In this document: positions 28,759 to 43,530 of the stretch, piece by piece | Position numbering within the stretch: the first letter of the stretch is position 1 | Layout: each line of letters opens with the position of its first letter | From: Xestospongia bergquistia | Taxonomy: Eukaryota; Porifera; Demospongiae; Haplosclerida; Petrosiidae | Assembly (NCBI GenBank): GCA_963965975.1 | Contig: OZ014425.1 | Coordinates: forward strand, 3,857,501-3,921,500 | Direction: 5' to 3' | Length of the DNA: 64,000 nt | Position numbers and translations under genes: made by a program | The notes under the pieces: model-generated | The model's database searches: none | What the model was told of the DNA's origin: nothing | The model's input: only the letters and a program-made list of their open reading frames with translations

Positions 28759-29003
28759 CATGAACTTTACATAATAAATTTCATGTAACTGTTATAATAA
28801 AATGGCTGTTATCTTGTATAGTGATGTTCAATTGATATGTATAGTTTATTATATGCTCTTAGACTCATTCCTATGTTTAACATAGGTTTGAGGATTGATC
28901 ATAAGAAGTGTGCTATTGATGTCCATATCACAGTTTTGCTATAATGTGTAGAGTGCCTCAAATAACAAGCAAGTCCTATACAAACAAAACACATCATGTG
29001 ACT
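28759..29003. other. Convergent 3' intergenic region
   Basis: About 245 bp between the stop codons of the RBM5-like gene (plus) and the focadhesin-like gene (minus). It contains AATAAA-type signals (AATAAAATGG near 28797). No gene is seen. Confidence 0.6.
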
Positions 29004-32000
29004 TCAATAATGACCTGCCCCATCTCCCAGCCACTTTATTAATGTACCTTGTATTACAGAATGAAAGGGTTCAGTGGTATATGTTAACCATATCACTATT
29101 GCTTCACATAGCTGTAGTGAGACCATTACACATAATGATAGTATATATGTCTATGTGTTTAATACCTTGTGTTTTACTGTATCATGTAAGAGCTCTATTT
29201 GTCCTGACCAATCAATCTTAGTTACATTCTCAGGATCAATTACTCCAAGAACTGATGCCAGTATCCGTAGCAACATTGTCAATTGAATGGCACTGAGCTA
29301 AAAAGAAAGAACACATACTGCATGGAATAATCATCGACAAAGTACCTGATCAGACTGTGTGCATTCTTGTAGATTAGTTAGAAATAGAGATTGGCAATAA
29401 CTTGAGTTCTTTGAGTTAAGAGAACAAAGACTCTCAATGGCATGAAACAGCCATGTTTCTTCTAGTGGGGATAGCAAGCCAGAAAGGCAGTCAGATAGTA
29501 AAGGTACTATGTTTGGTGAGTGAATGTCTCCACTGATGACACCACAACAAATCATTATATTCTTAAGATAGTCCTATAAAAGATATGTACTAGTCCACTG
29601 TCTGGATTAACACAATTTAATCATTCTACTCTTTAAAAATACAAAATTAAGTTTTACTATCATAATTATAATATTCAGTCTTACAGGCTCAGTGCTTCAA
29701 TAAAACAAATATGACATACTGAAGATCAATGACTCAATACACTAAGCTTGATACCACAAACAGACAATATGACATTTAGTACTAGGATATTACCAATCAC
29801 ATATCATAAGTTAAGTAAGGCTTTAATAGCAAACTAACACTCCACACACACACACACACACACGCACACACACAAGTTATTCTATACCTGATTCACAACA
29901 GGTCTAATATTCAAACATTGTGATAGAGTGAGAAAGAAAGAGCTAGTTGGTAGAAAGACCTCACGATAAGATGATACATCTAATAAACTAAACACTTTTT
30001 GACACAACAGCTCAAGGACAGCAGATATATGCAACAATAGTTGTCCATTACATGTCTTAGATGAGAGAAGAGACAAAAGAGATTGAGTTATAGTTAGTAA
30101 TAATTCTGGTGAGTGATCTATTAGTGTTGTCACAGAAAGAACAAGAGTTGAACAGAGTTGTGATAAAGAGAGAACACAAGAGAGAGACACAAGACCAGGC
30201 AAAAGTTCAACACATGATGAATCCTATATATGTAACAAAAGATAGTTGTATATGTACAATATGTAGTTTTAATTGAGTTAGTTTATAAAATACAACAGTA
30301 ACTCTTACTTCTAATGTACTCAATATAGTAGGAAAGACAAGGAACTGAGCTACTGTTTTGAAACCCTCTGATTTACCAGCTTGTTCTATCACTAACTTGA
30401 CTACAGCTTTCTGACATGACCCTAGAGAACAAACCAAACAAGACTTTATAACTGGTATTAACTTTGTTGTTCACAATATATTTTAGTTATCAGTTCATTA
30501 AGTAAATAATTAATATCATAATAAAGGAGCACATGTACTTTGATGTAATAGTGGTATCAAGATACCCCCCCATTGTACTGGTGGATATGGGATATCATTA
30601 ACTGTAGCCAATCCAGTAATAATTTCAGCAGCTTGCTCATCTGAAACTACTATAAAAGACAATTAAATCTCAAAATGTGTATAGTCAATACCATTTGAGT
30701 GAGTACAATATGTTTCCAGTTGTGAGAAGATACTCTGTATTGCATATCCATTTGGAAGATAGTTCAAATCTTTTGGAACTAATCCAAATAACATATAATT
30801 ATATCATATACATGTAATATGAAGTCTGTATACCTTTATCTTGTGTTTGTATACTCTGTAATTTAATAGATACTTCAGTTAGTATCCATAGTGATGTATT
30901 TCTAATAAATATTTCATCATTTAGTCTAGAGCACTATTAATTGATGTAGTAGATTATAGGAGCCAATAATTGTAAGAAATGCATATTAACTCACTTGATA
31001 TAATAATGATAAACTTGCTGAGAGAAGAGATCCCATTAGGTCATCACCAGGAGTACATCCCTGTATCTAACAAATAAACGAAGATAATAATTTTAGACAA
31101 TTAACAAATTACCTTAATATTTAATGATGAGAGACCAAGTAGACCAGCCAATCCATATAAAGGAGACAAGATCTGTGTTATATTATCAGATATAAATGTA
31201 ACAAATGAGCATGAGTGTTACCTGTTGGATGTAACCTTGCTCTAGTCCAGATTGTCCCTCTTGGATCCACCTAACAGCCAATGTCTCAAGTAGTCCTACC
31301 ATACTGACCTCACCTACTGTGTATAAATCATGTACCAGCACACCTAGACTCCAGTACAAGATGGCTGACTACATGTATAGAAATAATGTAATAAATAATT
31401 AGTTAATCAATACAGATAAGTCTCAGACTCATACTGCATAGATTGAGTATGAGACTGCATTTCTAATAATATGTACTTTGTTATGTATAGTAGCAGATCC
31501 AGCCAATACTTGTACACACTTCATTATATCATCATATGATATAGCACCAGTGCATGCTAACATTGGTACACTAATAGCTACACTGAGACATATAGACTGG
31601 AATAAAGGAGGAGAGATAGGAGGGAGGGGAAGGAGGGATGAAAGGGAGGGAGGGGAGAGAGGGAGGAGAAAGAAAGAGATCATATTTCATTAATAAGTAG
31701 TACTATTTTTACCTCTAGATCATTTAGTGATATATCCTCAGTATGTGTCATTGTATCTACAATATTCATTAATTTAATTGAAGCTTTCTGTCTTTGTAAT
31801 AACATGCCAATTAACAGTGGACTATAAAAACATCAATAATAATATCACAAAATATCTTATTAATACAAACCATTTATGAAAGTCAATTTCAGTATGTTGA
31901 TTGATAAATTGAGTCAATACTGGCACTACCTAATAATAATATACAAGAATTAGCTCAGAATGATAACAATTCAATTTACCTTCTGACAATAGGGAATATC

Positions 32001-35000
32001 CTGAATGAAATGCGATATGACAAAACAAGACAACTGGACTATATCAGAATTACTTTTACTATAACACAACTAATAGTATAGACTAAATTATTACAATACT
32101 TACTGTTGATGTACTACATTCAATATTCCACTAGCAGCATGGCTCAATAAATCACTGATTTCAAGAACTACCAGAGGATACTGTGAGAGACAGTGAGTCA
32201 TTGAAGGAAAATATAAGAGAATTGACTTTAGAATATCATCAGTTCTGGCAGTAGCTAAAACAATCTATCAAAAAATAAGACAATAATTTTGACAACAACA
32301 TTAATAATTGATTCTCTCTACCAATAATTAACTCACCTTAAACAATCCATTAAGAGTAGAGTTATCTTGTGGTAATGGTATATTCTGTAGAACACATCCA
32401 ATACATCGAAGGAACTGCTTCAAATATTTCGGAGTCACATTCCATGTCAATTCAGAACAAGCCACACCCACAAGAGAACCTATCGTATTATGAGCTTTGT
32501 TTCTAGTAAAGAGATATATAATCTGTACATATATATTATATATATGTATGTGTGTGTGTGTATGTGTGTGTGTATGTATGTATGTATGTATGTATGTATA
32601 TCACAGTCATTAACCTTGAGTATGTCTTCAGTGCCTGAAGTATTTCTTCTAATGCTCTAAATTAACAAGACAGAACTTGGCTTTTGTTAATAAAGATGTC
32701 ATCTTACTTTGATATAATGTCATCTCTCCTTTGTCCTGGATCTGGTAACTTAGTACATAAAATCTAAAAGAAATGAAATAGAAGATGTCCAACTTTCAAT
32801 ACATCTATTATTCTCCCTCCACTAGTATATTTGTCATTCTTTTATTCATTCATCAGTCCATGTTTTAAACACCTGTACTGTTTAAATACCTTCACTTCTG
32901 TTTCTACTAGTTGTCCTATAAATGTTTGCCATGCCAGTCCTTCAGAGAACCCAGTTATTGAAATCAACTTCTCTTTGTTTAGTGCTGAATTCTCCATTAC
33001 TTTCTTTAATATTTGTAACAGATGGTCTTTCTGTTTTTGATGCGAGTGATGTTCAGTAATACTACTAGTTTGATAGAGATACAGTGCTAGAAAATAAGAG
33101 AAAATATGTCTGTTATAATATTGTAAAGACTCACAAAATATTATATACAATACATTTATAGTGATTTGATAGGTGTTAGATTAATAGCAGAGAAGTCTCA
33201 CATCAACTTACCTGAAGGGCCTCCTTCAATGGATGAATAACTTCTCATAAACTGTTGAAGTTCTCGTTGAGACTTGTCAATTAATCCAACTGAACTTAGT
33301 TTTTGTGTTGCATTATAAATCACTCCACGAGGAATAGTACCAAGCTCATTTTTAAGTAGATATTCCACTATTAGATCCATAGGACATTTATTGTGTCTTG
33401 TTAGTAACAATGCTAGTGAGAGGAACTGTGAGCCAGAGATTGTCTCTTCTGCTTCATAATTCAAGTGAGACAAGAGACTATCAGGTAACAGTTTAATGCT
33501 GTGACTCTCCAATGGAAACTTTGTAATGGCCACTAGTGCTGCTCTAACTATCTCCTCATTCTTAGGAAATAAGAATAGATAGATGGGTGGTTTAATGGAT
33601 GGAGGAAAGATAGATGGAGTGATAGATGAACAAATAAAGAGACAGACAGACAGACAGACAAACAGGGAGATGGACAGACAGACAGACAAATGATAACTAG
33701 TAAACACCGCGTGTTTATACTTACAGATTGTAATGTTAGTCTCCATAGATGTCTTAAAGACTCTTCTTTAAACATCTGTAATAAACATGACATAGTGATA
33801 AAATAATATCAAATACCCGATTGACATGAAGCTGATTGTCAAGATCACTAGCTAAACTGAAGAACTCACACAACGCCTTATCAATACCAGGACTACATGG
33901 AGGGTATCATTACTTAATGTCACTTATAAAATTAAACCTTCACTTTATTCCAGGGGATAGTTTGGGAGATAACAATTTCCATAGCAAAGCAGGGTCAGCT
34001 ATTTCTTTTAGGCTCAAGTTGGTCAAAGCTGTGATCAAAAGGTTGATTACTAATGGATGTTCAGAATATGACAACAGTTGAGAGATATAAGGCAGGCATT
34101 CTTCTCCGTGTTGTTCAGATCTTAAACAGCAAATATCTTTTAATGTTGCTGCGGCAGAAATAGCCCATTCATCTCGAAGAGGTGCAGAAGAAGGTGGAGT
34201 CAGGAAACTACGAAGATATGGAAACAGCTTGTCATGTTTTTCCCAACACTTTGCAATAAGTCTTAAGGTCATTGGCAGGAGGTGTGGCTGTTTAGTGAGT
34301 TTCAGTAATGTTCCTAACACAAGCTCAGTACTTAAACTATCTGTGCAAAATGTAGGGAGAGATTGTAGTAACTTGAAATGTGCCTCAACATTATATGTAT
34401 GAGTCAGTGTATACAAAGTGAATGCCAACATTGTTGGACCCTGTAATAAAGACAGAATATTAATCAATTTAAACCCCTTAACAAAGATAGCATTGCCATA
34501 AAATTCACTATTTTTTCTCAGTGAATATCTTCTATTGTTGTGCTTACCATTGATGCATTTACTTGCGATAGTAGAGAATACAGAGAATATACTGATGTCA
34601 GTGTAGAAGGTAATGCACATATCACAATAGATAAAGGAATGACATCTTTATTGGATCTTTGTTGTAGCTTTTGAAGAAGGGACTCTAACCACTTTGGACA
34701 CCTAAAAATGAGTGTAGTGATCATAACTAGTATAACATGACAAAAATTGTATTTGGTACAACTACAAAGTTATTTCAGAAGTAAATTATTACAACACAAC
34801 AAATATATTACAAAGAATGGTTATCCAATGTACTATATTCAGTGCAGTTCTACTGACATTCCTATGTACTGTACTCTACTTACATTCCAGTCACAAATTC
34901 AGTATAACTAGTAGCCAGTGAACATAGTATAGTATAATGAAAAGATAAACTAGGAACTGATATAGTAGATGGGACTGACTATAAAAAAAGAGAACAAGTC

Positions 35001-37005
35001 ATTTCACACATTATTATACAGAGTATTAGTTAGTATACCAAAGTGTGTTCCATTGAGGGGGAGGATTTTTCCATGGTAGCCAACATTTGAGCTGCAATAT
35101 TTCTGTTAGTTTTCCATAGACTCAATCCAATAGGTGAAGGTTGAGAAAGTAAGAGAACCAATGGTAATTTGAAGAGTAGAAGAGCAGAATGTACTATCTT
35201 AGATGAACATTGAAACACTAAAACAAGATAAGAACTAGACTATAATAACAAATGTACTAACCAATTTCAAGTAAACTGTTTAATGTAACTGGCTCAGTGA
35301 GATTCTCCATTAATAACCAACTTAGACATAGTGACTCTCTAGTTGACACTTCTTTACAAGACAGCAGATGCTTTACATTAACCAATATTTCAAATATAGG
35401 CAGACCTTGTCTGCTACACTCAACACATGTTGACAAACAACAGTGAATGGTTGGCTCAATATACTCTAACATACAATCAATGCTAGGATTACAGGGGCTA
35501 TTATACTTACTCTCATGGCCTTTTTTTGACAATACAACTACAGTTTTACAGACAGAAGAAATCCTTGTATGAGTACTCCAAAGATTGCTTACTGGATGAC
35601 ATAGGTAGAACGAAACTAACCTTATGATGATATCAAGAATACTGTTAGATAACACTGATGTCTCTAGTGCTATTTGTAATAATTGCTCATGAAGAATATC
35701 ACCTAATGATACAGCAGGGCCTTGAGGTTGAAGTAACACATACTTTATAAATGGTTCCAGAATGTAGAGTGAATTTTCATCAGGGCTATTAGCAAGAGCA
35801 GAAGAGGAATAGAATAGAACATGTGAAATAGAAAAGGATAACTTTTAAATATCATAATCAATTTGATAATAATTATGAACTAAAAGTAATGTATCAGAGC
35901 AATAGGTCAACTGTATTGTTAATATATATTTATGTGAGTCTCATGAGAAGTATGGTTACATATTCCATAAAGTACTACTACTATACTTACTGTGATTTCA
36001 GTAGTTGTATACTTACACCAATACAAGGTTGGATTAGTTCAGTTTTATTAGCTATCATTGATACCAAAGGGTGTGTCTGTCCTCTTAATAAACCACCATG
36101 TGATCTATTTGTTGACTGGATCCTTAACAGATCACAAAAGAGAGATATTAAGACATGAGGGTGGCTATAGGATATAAACATTACATTTTTAAACTCATTA
36201 TTTTTATAAATTAAATACATCTATGATAATAATAGTCTGGTGTTGCTGCCCCTTCACTTAGAAAGGTGGTAACATGGATATATCAAACTGGTTCTACCGC
36301 ACCATATGCTGCGGCAGATAATTAAAACATTCTTTCATCATGAATATCATTAAATAACCACAAACAGTTATGCCTACTAAATAAATTGTTAAAATGAATA
36401 CATAACTAATACTAAGAGAAAAAGAGATATTTAAAGCCCATGAGTTTGGAGCAATTACATGACAATAAGTACCACTGCTATAAGCAACAACAATAAGAGG
36501 ATAGAGTTTATTGGTGAACATCTACATATCACACACACACACATCTTTTGTCAAGACATGACATACTGACCACTAATTATATTCCAGCAGAACAGGTTTG
36601 ATATATACATATTACCAGGTCCTTCCTCTCTAAATGAAGGGTGAGCAAATGCCAGACTATGATAATAAATGGGCATAGCCATATTGTGGTAAGTCATCTT
36701 AGTTTAAGTAGACAATTTAAAACTTGCCTTGCTGTTGCAATAGCTATTTGCACATCAGGTATCAATGTGTCTAGATCAATCCAGTGCTGTTGTATAGCCT
36801 GCCATAACACAGTGACTGATAGCTTGACTTGAGCTATATCCTGATCTTGACATTGTCTCAGTAAATCTGACACATCCTATTGATGTCAGTGTGTCAGTAG
36901 AGTTTGTTGCTGTGTTTTACATATGCTTACTTTGGACTTCAATGGATGTTTACTAATTTTATCAATCTCACTAAGTTTCCTCTTGAATAACAATAATTGA
37001 TCCAT
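29004..37005 (-). CDS. FOCAD: Focadhesin-like protein (FOCAD)
   Basis: A minus-strand gene with at least 25 short exons. It starts with ATG at 37005 (MDQLLLFKRKLSEIDK) and ends with TGA at 29006-29004. The protein is a long chain of amphipathic helices (HEAT/armadillo-like). FOCAD-like landmarks are KYVLLQPQGPAVSLGDILHEQ (35780-35690), MTLRLIAKCWEKHDKLFPYL (near 34230), DEWAISAAATLKDI followed by SEQHGEE (34120-34180), LWKLLSPKLS, and PRGVIYNATQKL (33310). Human FOCAD is a large, mostly helical protein found at focal adhesions and linked to SKI complex stability. The splice pattern between the second and fourth exons (36931-36490) is uncertain. A very short exon (about 12-14 nt, AGGAAGGACCTG) near 36615 seems needed. 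The first ~2.3 kb of the gene is duplicated at 41180-43433. Confidence 0.82.
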
Positions 37006-37090
37006 GTTTTATCATTATAACTCCACCCACTATTAATAATTAACTCAACTACTACATAAACAAAAATGTATCTGAATTTTCTGATTTTGT

Positions 37091-40000
37091 TCATTTTGAA
37101 GAGTTCTTCTTTTTTGAAGATGTATTTAGTGTAACCTTGAACATGCTTTTAGCTTCAGGATCTTTGTATACGGCTATCATCTGTAATATGTAATATATAT
37201 ATAATTATATTTATATGTATATATATATATATACATATATTATATGTATATATATATATTATATATATATATATGACAAAAGCAAAAACTTGAATTATAA
37301 TTTAATGCTTCAACTGACCTTTGGAATAAAAACCAGAATTAAAACATTTGTTGGAATAAGAATAAGACTTAAATATCCAAGAATAGTACCTGCATTATAA
37401 TATCCAAGCCGGCCAATTGTTGGAAGTAGGACAAAATTTGTGATGGTAATAATGGCATTTATATATACAATAGTCATTACTGTTTTAGCATCATTTACCA
37501 CCTTATTTTTGACCTTCAAACAGCTGAGAAGAGCAAGTATGACTGTGCCAATATCCAATAGGAGACGAAACCCATACACGAGTGAAAAATGAAGTATAGT
37601 ATACTCAAGACTTGCACTGGAAAATCTATATACAAAGTATGTAGTATTTACACCTAATGTCTGAAACAAAAAGAGAATTGTCAATCATATATAAATGCTT
37701 ATAAATGGTTACATTTGTGTCTACACCATGTTCATTGCTAGGGTACTTGTATCCTCTTGGACGTATTTGAGGATGAGTCATTGTGACCACAAAAATGATG
37801 ACATCAATTACTATCAATGTAAGAACATATACAGCAATGTGCCAGTCAGCTATTATCTGTATAAGATGTTGTAATATTAATTACAAAATCATTTGCATAT
37901 ATGATTATGTATACAACCTTTTTCTTAGGAGATGGATTGTGAAATATATAAAAAATCCGAAACATTTTTCCTTGAATTGTGCCATCACAAAGTGAAAAAC
38001 TCACAGTAGTAAAATACAATGCCTGTTTTTGTATAATAATAGAGTCTGTATTATCATGACTAACTTTGTAGAATATTCCATATACAAATTGGTGCTCTTC
38101 TTTATTTGGAAAAAAGAAGTAAACATTGATGTAAAGCCAGTAGGAGCCAATAATAATTAGATAGTTTAGTTTAGGACTTGAAATTTTAAGAATTCTGGAT
38201 AGACATAAATGAAAAGGAAATCTATGCCAACTTTTTAGTGCTTCTTTATTTAATATAGCATTAAACAATTTAATATAAAGAAATCTGTTGATACATGCTG
38301 CAGTAAACATGTTTACTTTTTGTTTTGGAAAAGTATGTTAAAAATTAAACACACTGTTGTGAAAATTATACCAACAAAAGCAATGATGTAAAAGACTGCA
38401 ATGACAGCAGGATGAACAGTGACAAACTTAGTAATTCCTGTAATAGTTAACTATAATAGTTTATCTACTATTCTTAGAACTATATACCTGGCAATATACT
38501 TGATTTTGAATGGTTCAAGAACTGAAGACCATCTTGATCAACAATTGCAACTTTAGTATAATATCCTAGATCTGTATGATTGTTTTCCAACTAAGGTTAT
38601 ATTATACTATACATACCTGATTTGTACTGATACACACTCAAAACTGATCCATAACGAGACCCTTCATCATCAAATGACAAATGTCCCTATTTGTTTTGAC
38701 TAACAATCTGTAAAATGTAATGCATCACTACCTCAATACCAGGAATATCCAAGTTCATCAATTCCTCATGTAACAAATTACCAGTAAACAAAGATTCATT
38801 CCAAGCATTAGCCAGAGCCCATAGAGCTTCTAGAGAGTAAGCAGTGAATAAACTCTGTGGTATTCTTGGTACTAGATTTGTTAAGTTAGTAATAGCCTAT
38901 TGTGAAAAAATGATTTGGTTACTAAATATATGCATATATATATATATATGTGTGTATATATACCTCATCTGTTATATTGTTCTCTGGAGGCTCAAGTTGT
39001 ACAGCCAATGTATTACTAAGTATTGTTCTCAACTGATCTTCATTACATACAGCTGTGATGTTATCATTAAATCCATACCAATAAGGTAGAATAAACATAG
39101 ACTCAGGATAACCTAATCCTTGATAGTATGCCTATTATAATAACATGCACGTTTACGTTATGATAGTTTTGGGAAATCAACCAAGAATTATTCTGTTTCA
39201 ATGTTTACTCTTACCTTGCAGAGAATGTCTTTTGAGTTTTGAATTGTTGTGACAAGAATGTAAACAACAATGTTGTTGTTCTTTAAAATATGATAAAAAT
39301 GTATTAAATATTAAAATGGATATAAACATATAGACAAATTAAAATCTACATTTACTTACAAATTGTTCTCTTATCCTCACATTATCTCCCTCTACGTGTC
39401 TGTAGATGTTTGACACAGTAATTCCACAAGATTCAATATTTTGTTTCATCATTTCTGAGTCCTTAAAGTAAATAATATAATAATCATAGCTGCTTTACAT
39501 GGCCTTCTTATACAATAAATTGTCCATAATATAAATAACCTTTAGTTCTACTTATCCATCTGTAATGATACTGTCTTTTTGTTCATCCATCCATCTATCT
39601 TTCATCCATTCAAGCTCAACATGTACCTTTAATAAATCTGATTGTGTAACAATTCCCACTTGATTCCAATTAAATGTCCTCAATAATACACACATATAAC
39701 TTCCAACACCAGTCAATGATGGATAGACATTAATTATGTGATTAACAGAAACATTAGCAAATGAAGTGTATGCAATCTGTGGATAATGTCATCATTATAT
39801 ATAATGTAAGCTATTACATTAGTTTAACTTACATGAACATTTGAAGAATTCTGTTCAATAGCAGACTGAACAAGTATTTTAGAGATATTATGACAAGCAC
39901 CATCAAGTAAAATGTCAGTTTTATTCAGTATTTCTATCCAAAAACTCATATTCTCTGCTAAACATTCACTCTATAACAAGAAGTAGTATATAAAAATGTA

Positions 40001-40297
40001 GCTAATTATAAGAAATCATTGACATAAATACATTTTTTAAAATGCTTTAAAATACTCCACAATTGTTACCTTGTTGGGAACCAAGGATTGAACTGTAAAT
40101 TTGTTGTTGGTAGCTAAAAAAATTTTATTCAACCACTCCACTCCTTTTTTGACTACTTCATGTGGTTCAGCTGTCACATAGTCAATAGAATAAACATGTA
40201 AAATATTGACTTTAGAGCTAGAGAACTCTGACACAGCAAAAATAAAGAAATTAACAAGGAGAATTTCACACAATTGCAGCATAATGCTAGTTTGCAT
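37091..40297 (-). CDS. GABA-B-like class C G-protein-coupled receptor, copy 1
   Basis: Exon 1 (40297-40070) encodes MQTSIMLQLCEILLVNFFIF, a signal peptide. The periplasmic-binding-fold ligand domain follows (exons from about 39972 to 38700; DGACHNISKILVQSA, the YPSLTGVGSYMC-LLR-FNW-QVGIV block, and FILPYWYGFN). The membrane part has seven segments. They include FLYIKLFNA followed by KLNYLIIIGSYWLYI (38310-38100), ADWHIAVYVLTLIVIDVIIFV with a T-HP-I-PRG loop (37855-37730), and VYGFRLLLDIGTVILALL (37560 region). The last are VKNKVVNDAKTVMTIVYIN and TNVLILVFIPKV (37500-37310). The final exon ends at 37091 with a short Lys/Ser tail and no coiled coil. Families of this kind couple to G proteins at the plasma membrane. 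The ligand is unknown, and GABA binding cannot be claimed. Confidence 0.85.
37190..37275. repeat. AT microsatellite
   Basis: An alternating TA-rich run in the last intron of receptor copy 1. It is absent from copy 2, where the same intron is short. Confidence 0.9.
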
Positions 40298-41166
40298 AAA
40301 ATGAATTAATACATGTATGGCAGAGTTTAAGTAGGTTCTATTTGATGGAATTTAATATTATGATGATGGATTGATGTGAAAAATAAACTGATAGATATTT
40401 GACGTGTACTAATTGCATATAATAAATAGTTTGATGTTCGAGTGCATACAGTCCTGATTGTTTATTCTACAATTGTAATGTCATGATTACATCATTGTGG
40501 AATACTTATTATGGAAGAACTATAATTCTGACCAATTCCAAAGATAATAATTAAATTGATTATAGAAGAAATTATAGTTAAAATAAATGGAAACCAAGAC
40601 CTATCAATAGCAATTCTGATTATTAAGTTAGAATACAAAAATCAATGCTTATATGTAAATTGTTTACCTTTTTAAACAGGGTTGATTGCAATATATATTC
40701 ATGAGTACTATAAAGCTAACAGACTATTCAGCAGTATATGCTTAATTGACTTTAGTCCAAGTTACATTTAGTCCATGGAAGGAGAAGTTAACTGAATGAA
40801 TTAACATAGAAATGAATGAATTGATTAAGGAAAATCTTGAACAGTACCTACTTTTGTACATCTGTCTGAACATTTCAGTTTAGCATATTGCCCAGTAAAT
40901 TCACATACAATAACTAAAATACTTAGTACTTGAAATAACTAACTAGATGTATAACTAGCAAACTTTACTTTTCTTGGAGCAAAACTAACTAAAAGTAATC
41001 ATAAAGAGGCCAAAACTAACTAATATTAACTAAACATAAAAACAAACAATAAAACAACACTACAGTATGTACCTCAATGTTACTTATGTTATATGATTGT
41101 TGTCCCAAACATACTTTGATTAAAACTTTTTTGATATTTCCTATTACCACCACTTCACATGCAGCC
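40298..41166. other. Intergenic 5' flank of receptor copy 1
   Basis: No exon was found. Most of it recurs at 46593-47500, upstream of copy 2, with only scattered changes. It is therefore part of the duplicated unit and includes the receptor promoter. A block of CTAACTAAAA-type repeats lies near 40910-41030. Confidence 0.7.
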
Positions 41167-41179
41167 AACTTTAACCACT

Positions 41180-43433
41180 CTAACCACTTTGGACACCTAA
41201 AAATGAGTGTAGTGATCATAACTAGTATAACATTACACTAGTTACTGTATATAACAAAAATTGTATTTGGTACAACTACAAAGTTATTTCAGAAGTAAAT
41301 TATTACAACACAACAAATATATTACAAAGAATGTTTATCCAATGTACTATATTCAGTGCAGTTCTACTGACATTCCTACTGTACTCTATACTTACATTCC
41401 AGTCACAAATTCAGTATAACTAGTAGCCAGTGAACATAGTGTAGTATAATGAAAAGATAAACTAGGAACTGATATAGTAGATGGGACTGACTATAAAGAA
41501 AGAGAATAAGTCATTTAGCACATTATTTTACATAGTATTAGTTAGTATACCAAAGTGTGTTCCATTGAGGGGGAGGATTTTTCCATGGTAGCCAACATTT
41601 GAGCTGCAATATTTATGTTAGTTTTCCATAGACTCAATCCAATAGGTGAAGGTTGAGAAAGTAAGAGAACCAATGGTAATTTGAAGAGTAGGAGAGAAAC
41701 TGGCTCAGTGAGAAATAACCAACTTAAACACAGTGACTCTCTAGTTGACACTTCTTTACAAGACAGCAGTTGCTTTACATTAGCCAATATTTCAAATATA
41801 GGCAGACCTTGTCTGCTACACTCAACACATGTCGACAAACAACAGTGAATGGTTGGCTCAATATACTCTATTAACATACAATCAATGCTGAGATACAAGG
41901 GCTATTATACTTACCCTCATGGCCATTTTTTGACAATACAACCACAGTTTTACAGATAGAAGAAATCCTTGTATGAGTACTCCAAAGATTGCTTACTGAT
42001 GACATAGGTAGAATGAAACTAACCTTATGATGATATCAAGAGTACTGTTAGATAACACTGATGTTTCTAGTGCTATTTGTAATAATTGCTCATGAAGAAT
42101 ATCACCTAATGATACAGCAGGGCCTTGAGGTTGAAGTAACACATACTTTATGAATGGTTCCAGAATGTAGAGTGAATTTTCAACAGGGCTATTAACAAGA
42201 GCAGAAGAGAGGAAAAAGAATAGAAAAGAACATGTGAAATAGAAAAGGATAACTTTTAAATGCTATAATCAATTTGATAATAATTATGAACTAAAAGTAA
42301 TGTATCAGAGTAATAGGTCAATTGTATTGTTAATATATATTTATGTGAGTCTCATGAGAAGTATGGTTACATATTCTATAAAGTACTACTACTATACTTA
42401 CTGTGATTTCAGTAGTTGTATACTTACACCAATACAAGGTTGGATTAGTTCAGTTTTATTAGCTATCATTGATACCAAAGGGTGTGTCTGTCCTCTTAAT
42501 AAACCACCATGTGATCTATTTGTTGACTGGATCCTTAACAGATCACAAAAGAGAGATATTAAGACATGAGGGTGGCTATAGGATATAAACATTACATTTT
42601 TAAACTCATTATTTTTATAAATTAATGCCTGTGTACATCTATGATAATAATAGTCTGGTATTGCCACCCCTTCACTTAGAAAGGTGGTATCATGGATATA
42701 TCAAACTGGTTCTACCACTCCATATGCTGCAGCAGTTAATTAAAACGTTCTTTCATCATGAATATTATTAAATAACTACAAACAGTTACGCCTACCGAAT
42801 AAATTGTTAAAATGAATACATAACTACTGCTAAGAGAAAATGAGATATTTAAAGCCCATGAGTTTGGAGCAATTACATGAAAATAAGTACCACTGCTATA
42901 AGCAACAACAATAAGAGGATAGAGTTTATTGGTGAACGTCTACATATCATACACACACACACACACATACATCTTTTGTCAGGACATGACATACTGACCA
43001 CTAATTATATTCCAGCAGAACGGGTTTGATATATACATATTACCAGGTCCTTCCTCTCTAAATGAAGGGTGAGCAAATGCCAGACTATGATAATAAATGG
43101 GCATAGCCATGTTGTGGTAAGTCATCTTAGTTTAAGTAGACAATTTAAAACTTGCCTTGCTGTTGCAATAGCTACTTGTACATCAGGTATCAATGTGTCT
43201 AGATCAATCCAGTGCTGTTGTATAGCCTGCCATAACACAGTGACTGATAGCTTGACTTGAGCTATATCCTGATCTTGACATTGTCTCAGTAAATCTGACA
43301 CATCCTATTGACATCAGTGTGTCAGTAGAGTTTGTTGCTGTGTTTTACATATGCTTACTTTGGACTTCAATGGATGTTTACTAATTTTATCAATCTCACT
43401 AAGTTTCCTCTTGAATAACAATAATTGATCCAT
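41180..43433 (-). pseudogene. Truncated focadhesin 5' copy
   Basis: Copies the first exons of the gene at 29004-37005, including the start codon (ATG 43433-43431) and its promoter. It stops at the CPKW exon near 41190, where the duplication ends. Relative to the parent it lost roughly 115 bp around 41692 (one exon/intron junction and part of two exons) and about 10 bp more near 41713. The frame and splice sites are broken there. It might still be transcribed from the duplicated promoter, but cannot give a full product. Confidence 0.85.
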
Positions 43434-43530
43434 GTTTTATTATTGTAACTCCACCCACTATTAATAATCAACTAAACTACTCTAGTTCTACAATTAACAC
43501 AACAAAAATGTCTGAATTCTTTGATTTTGT

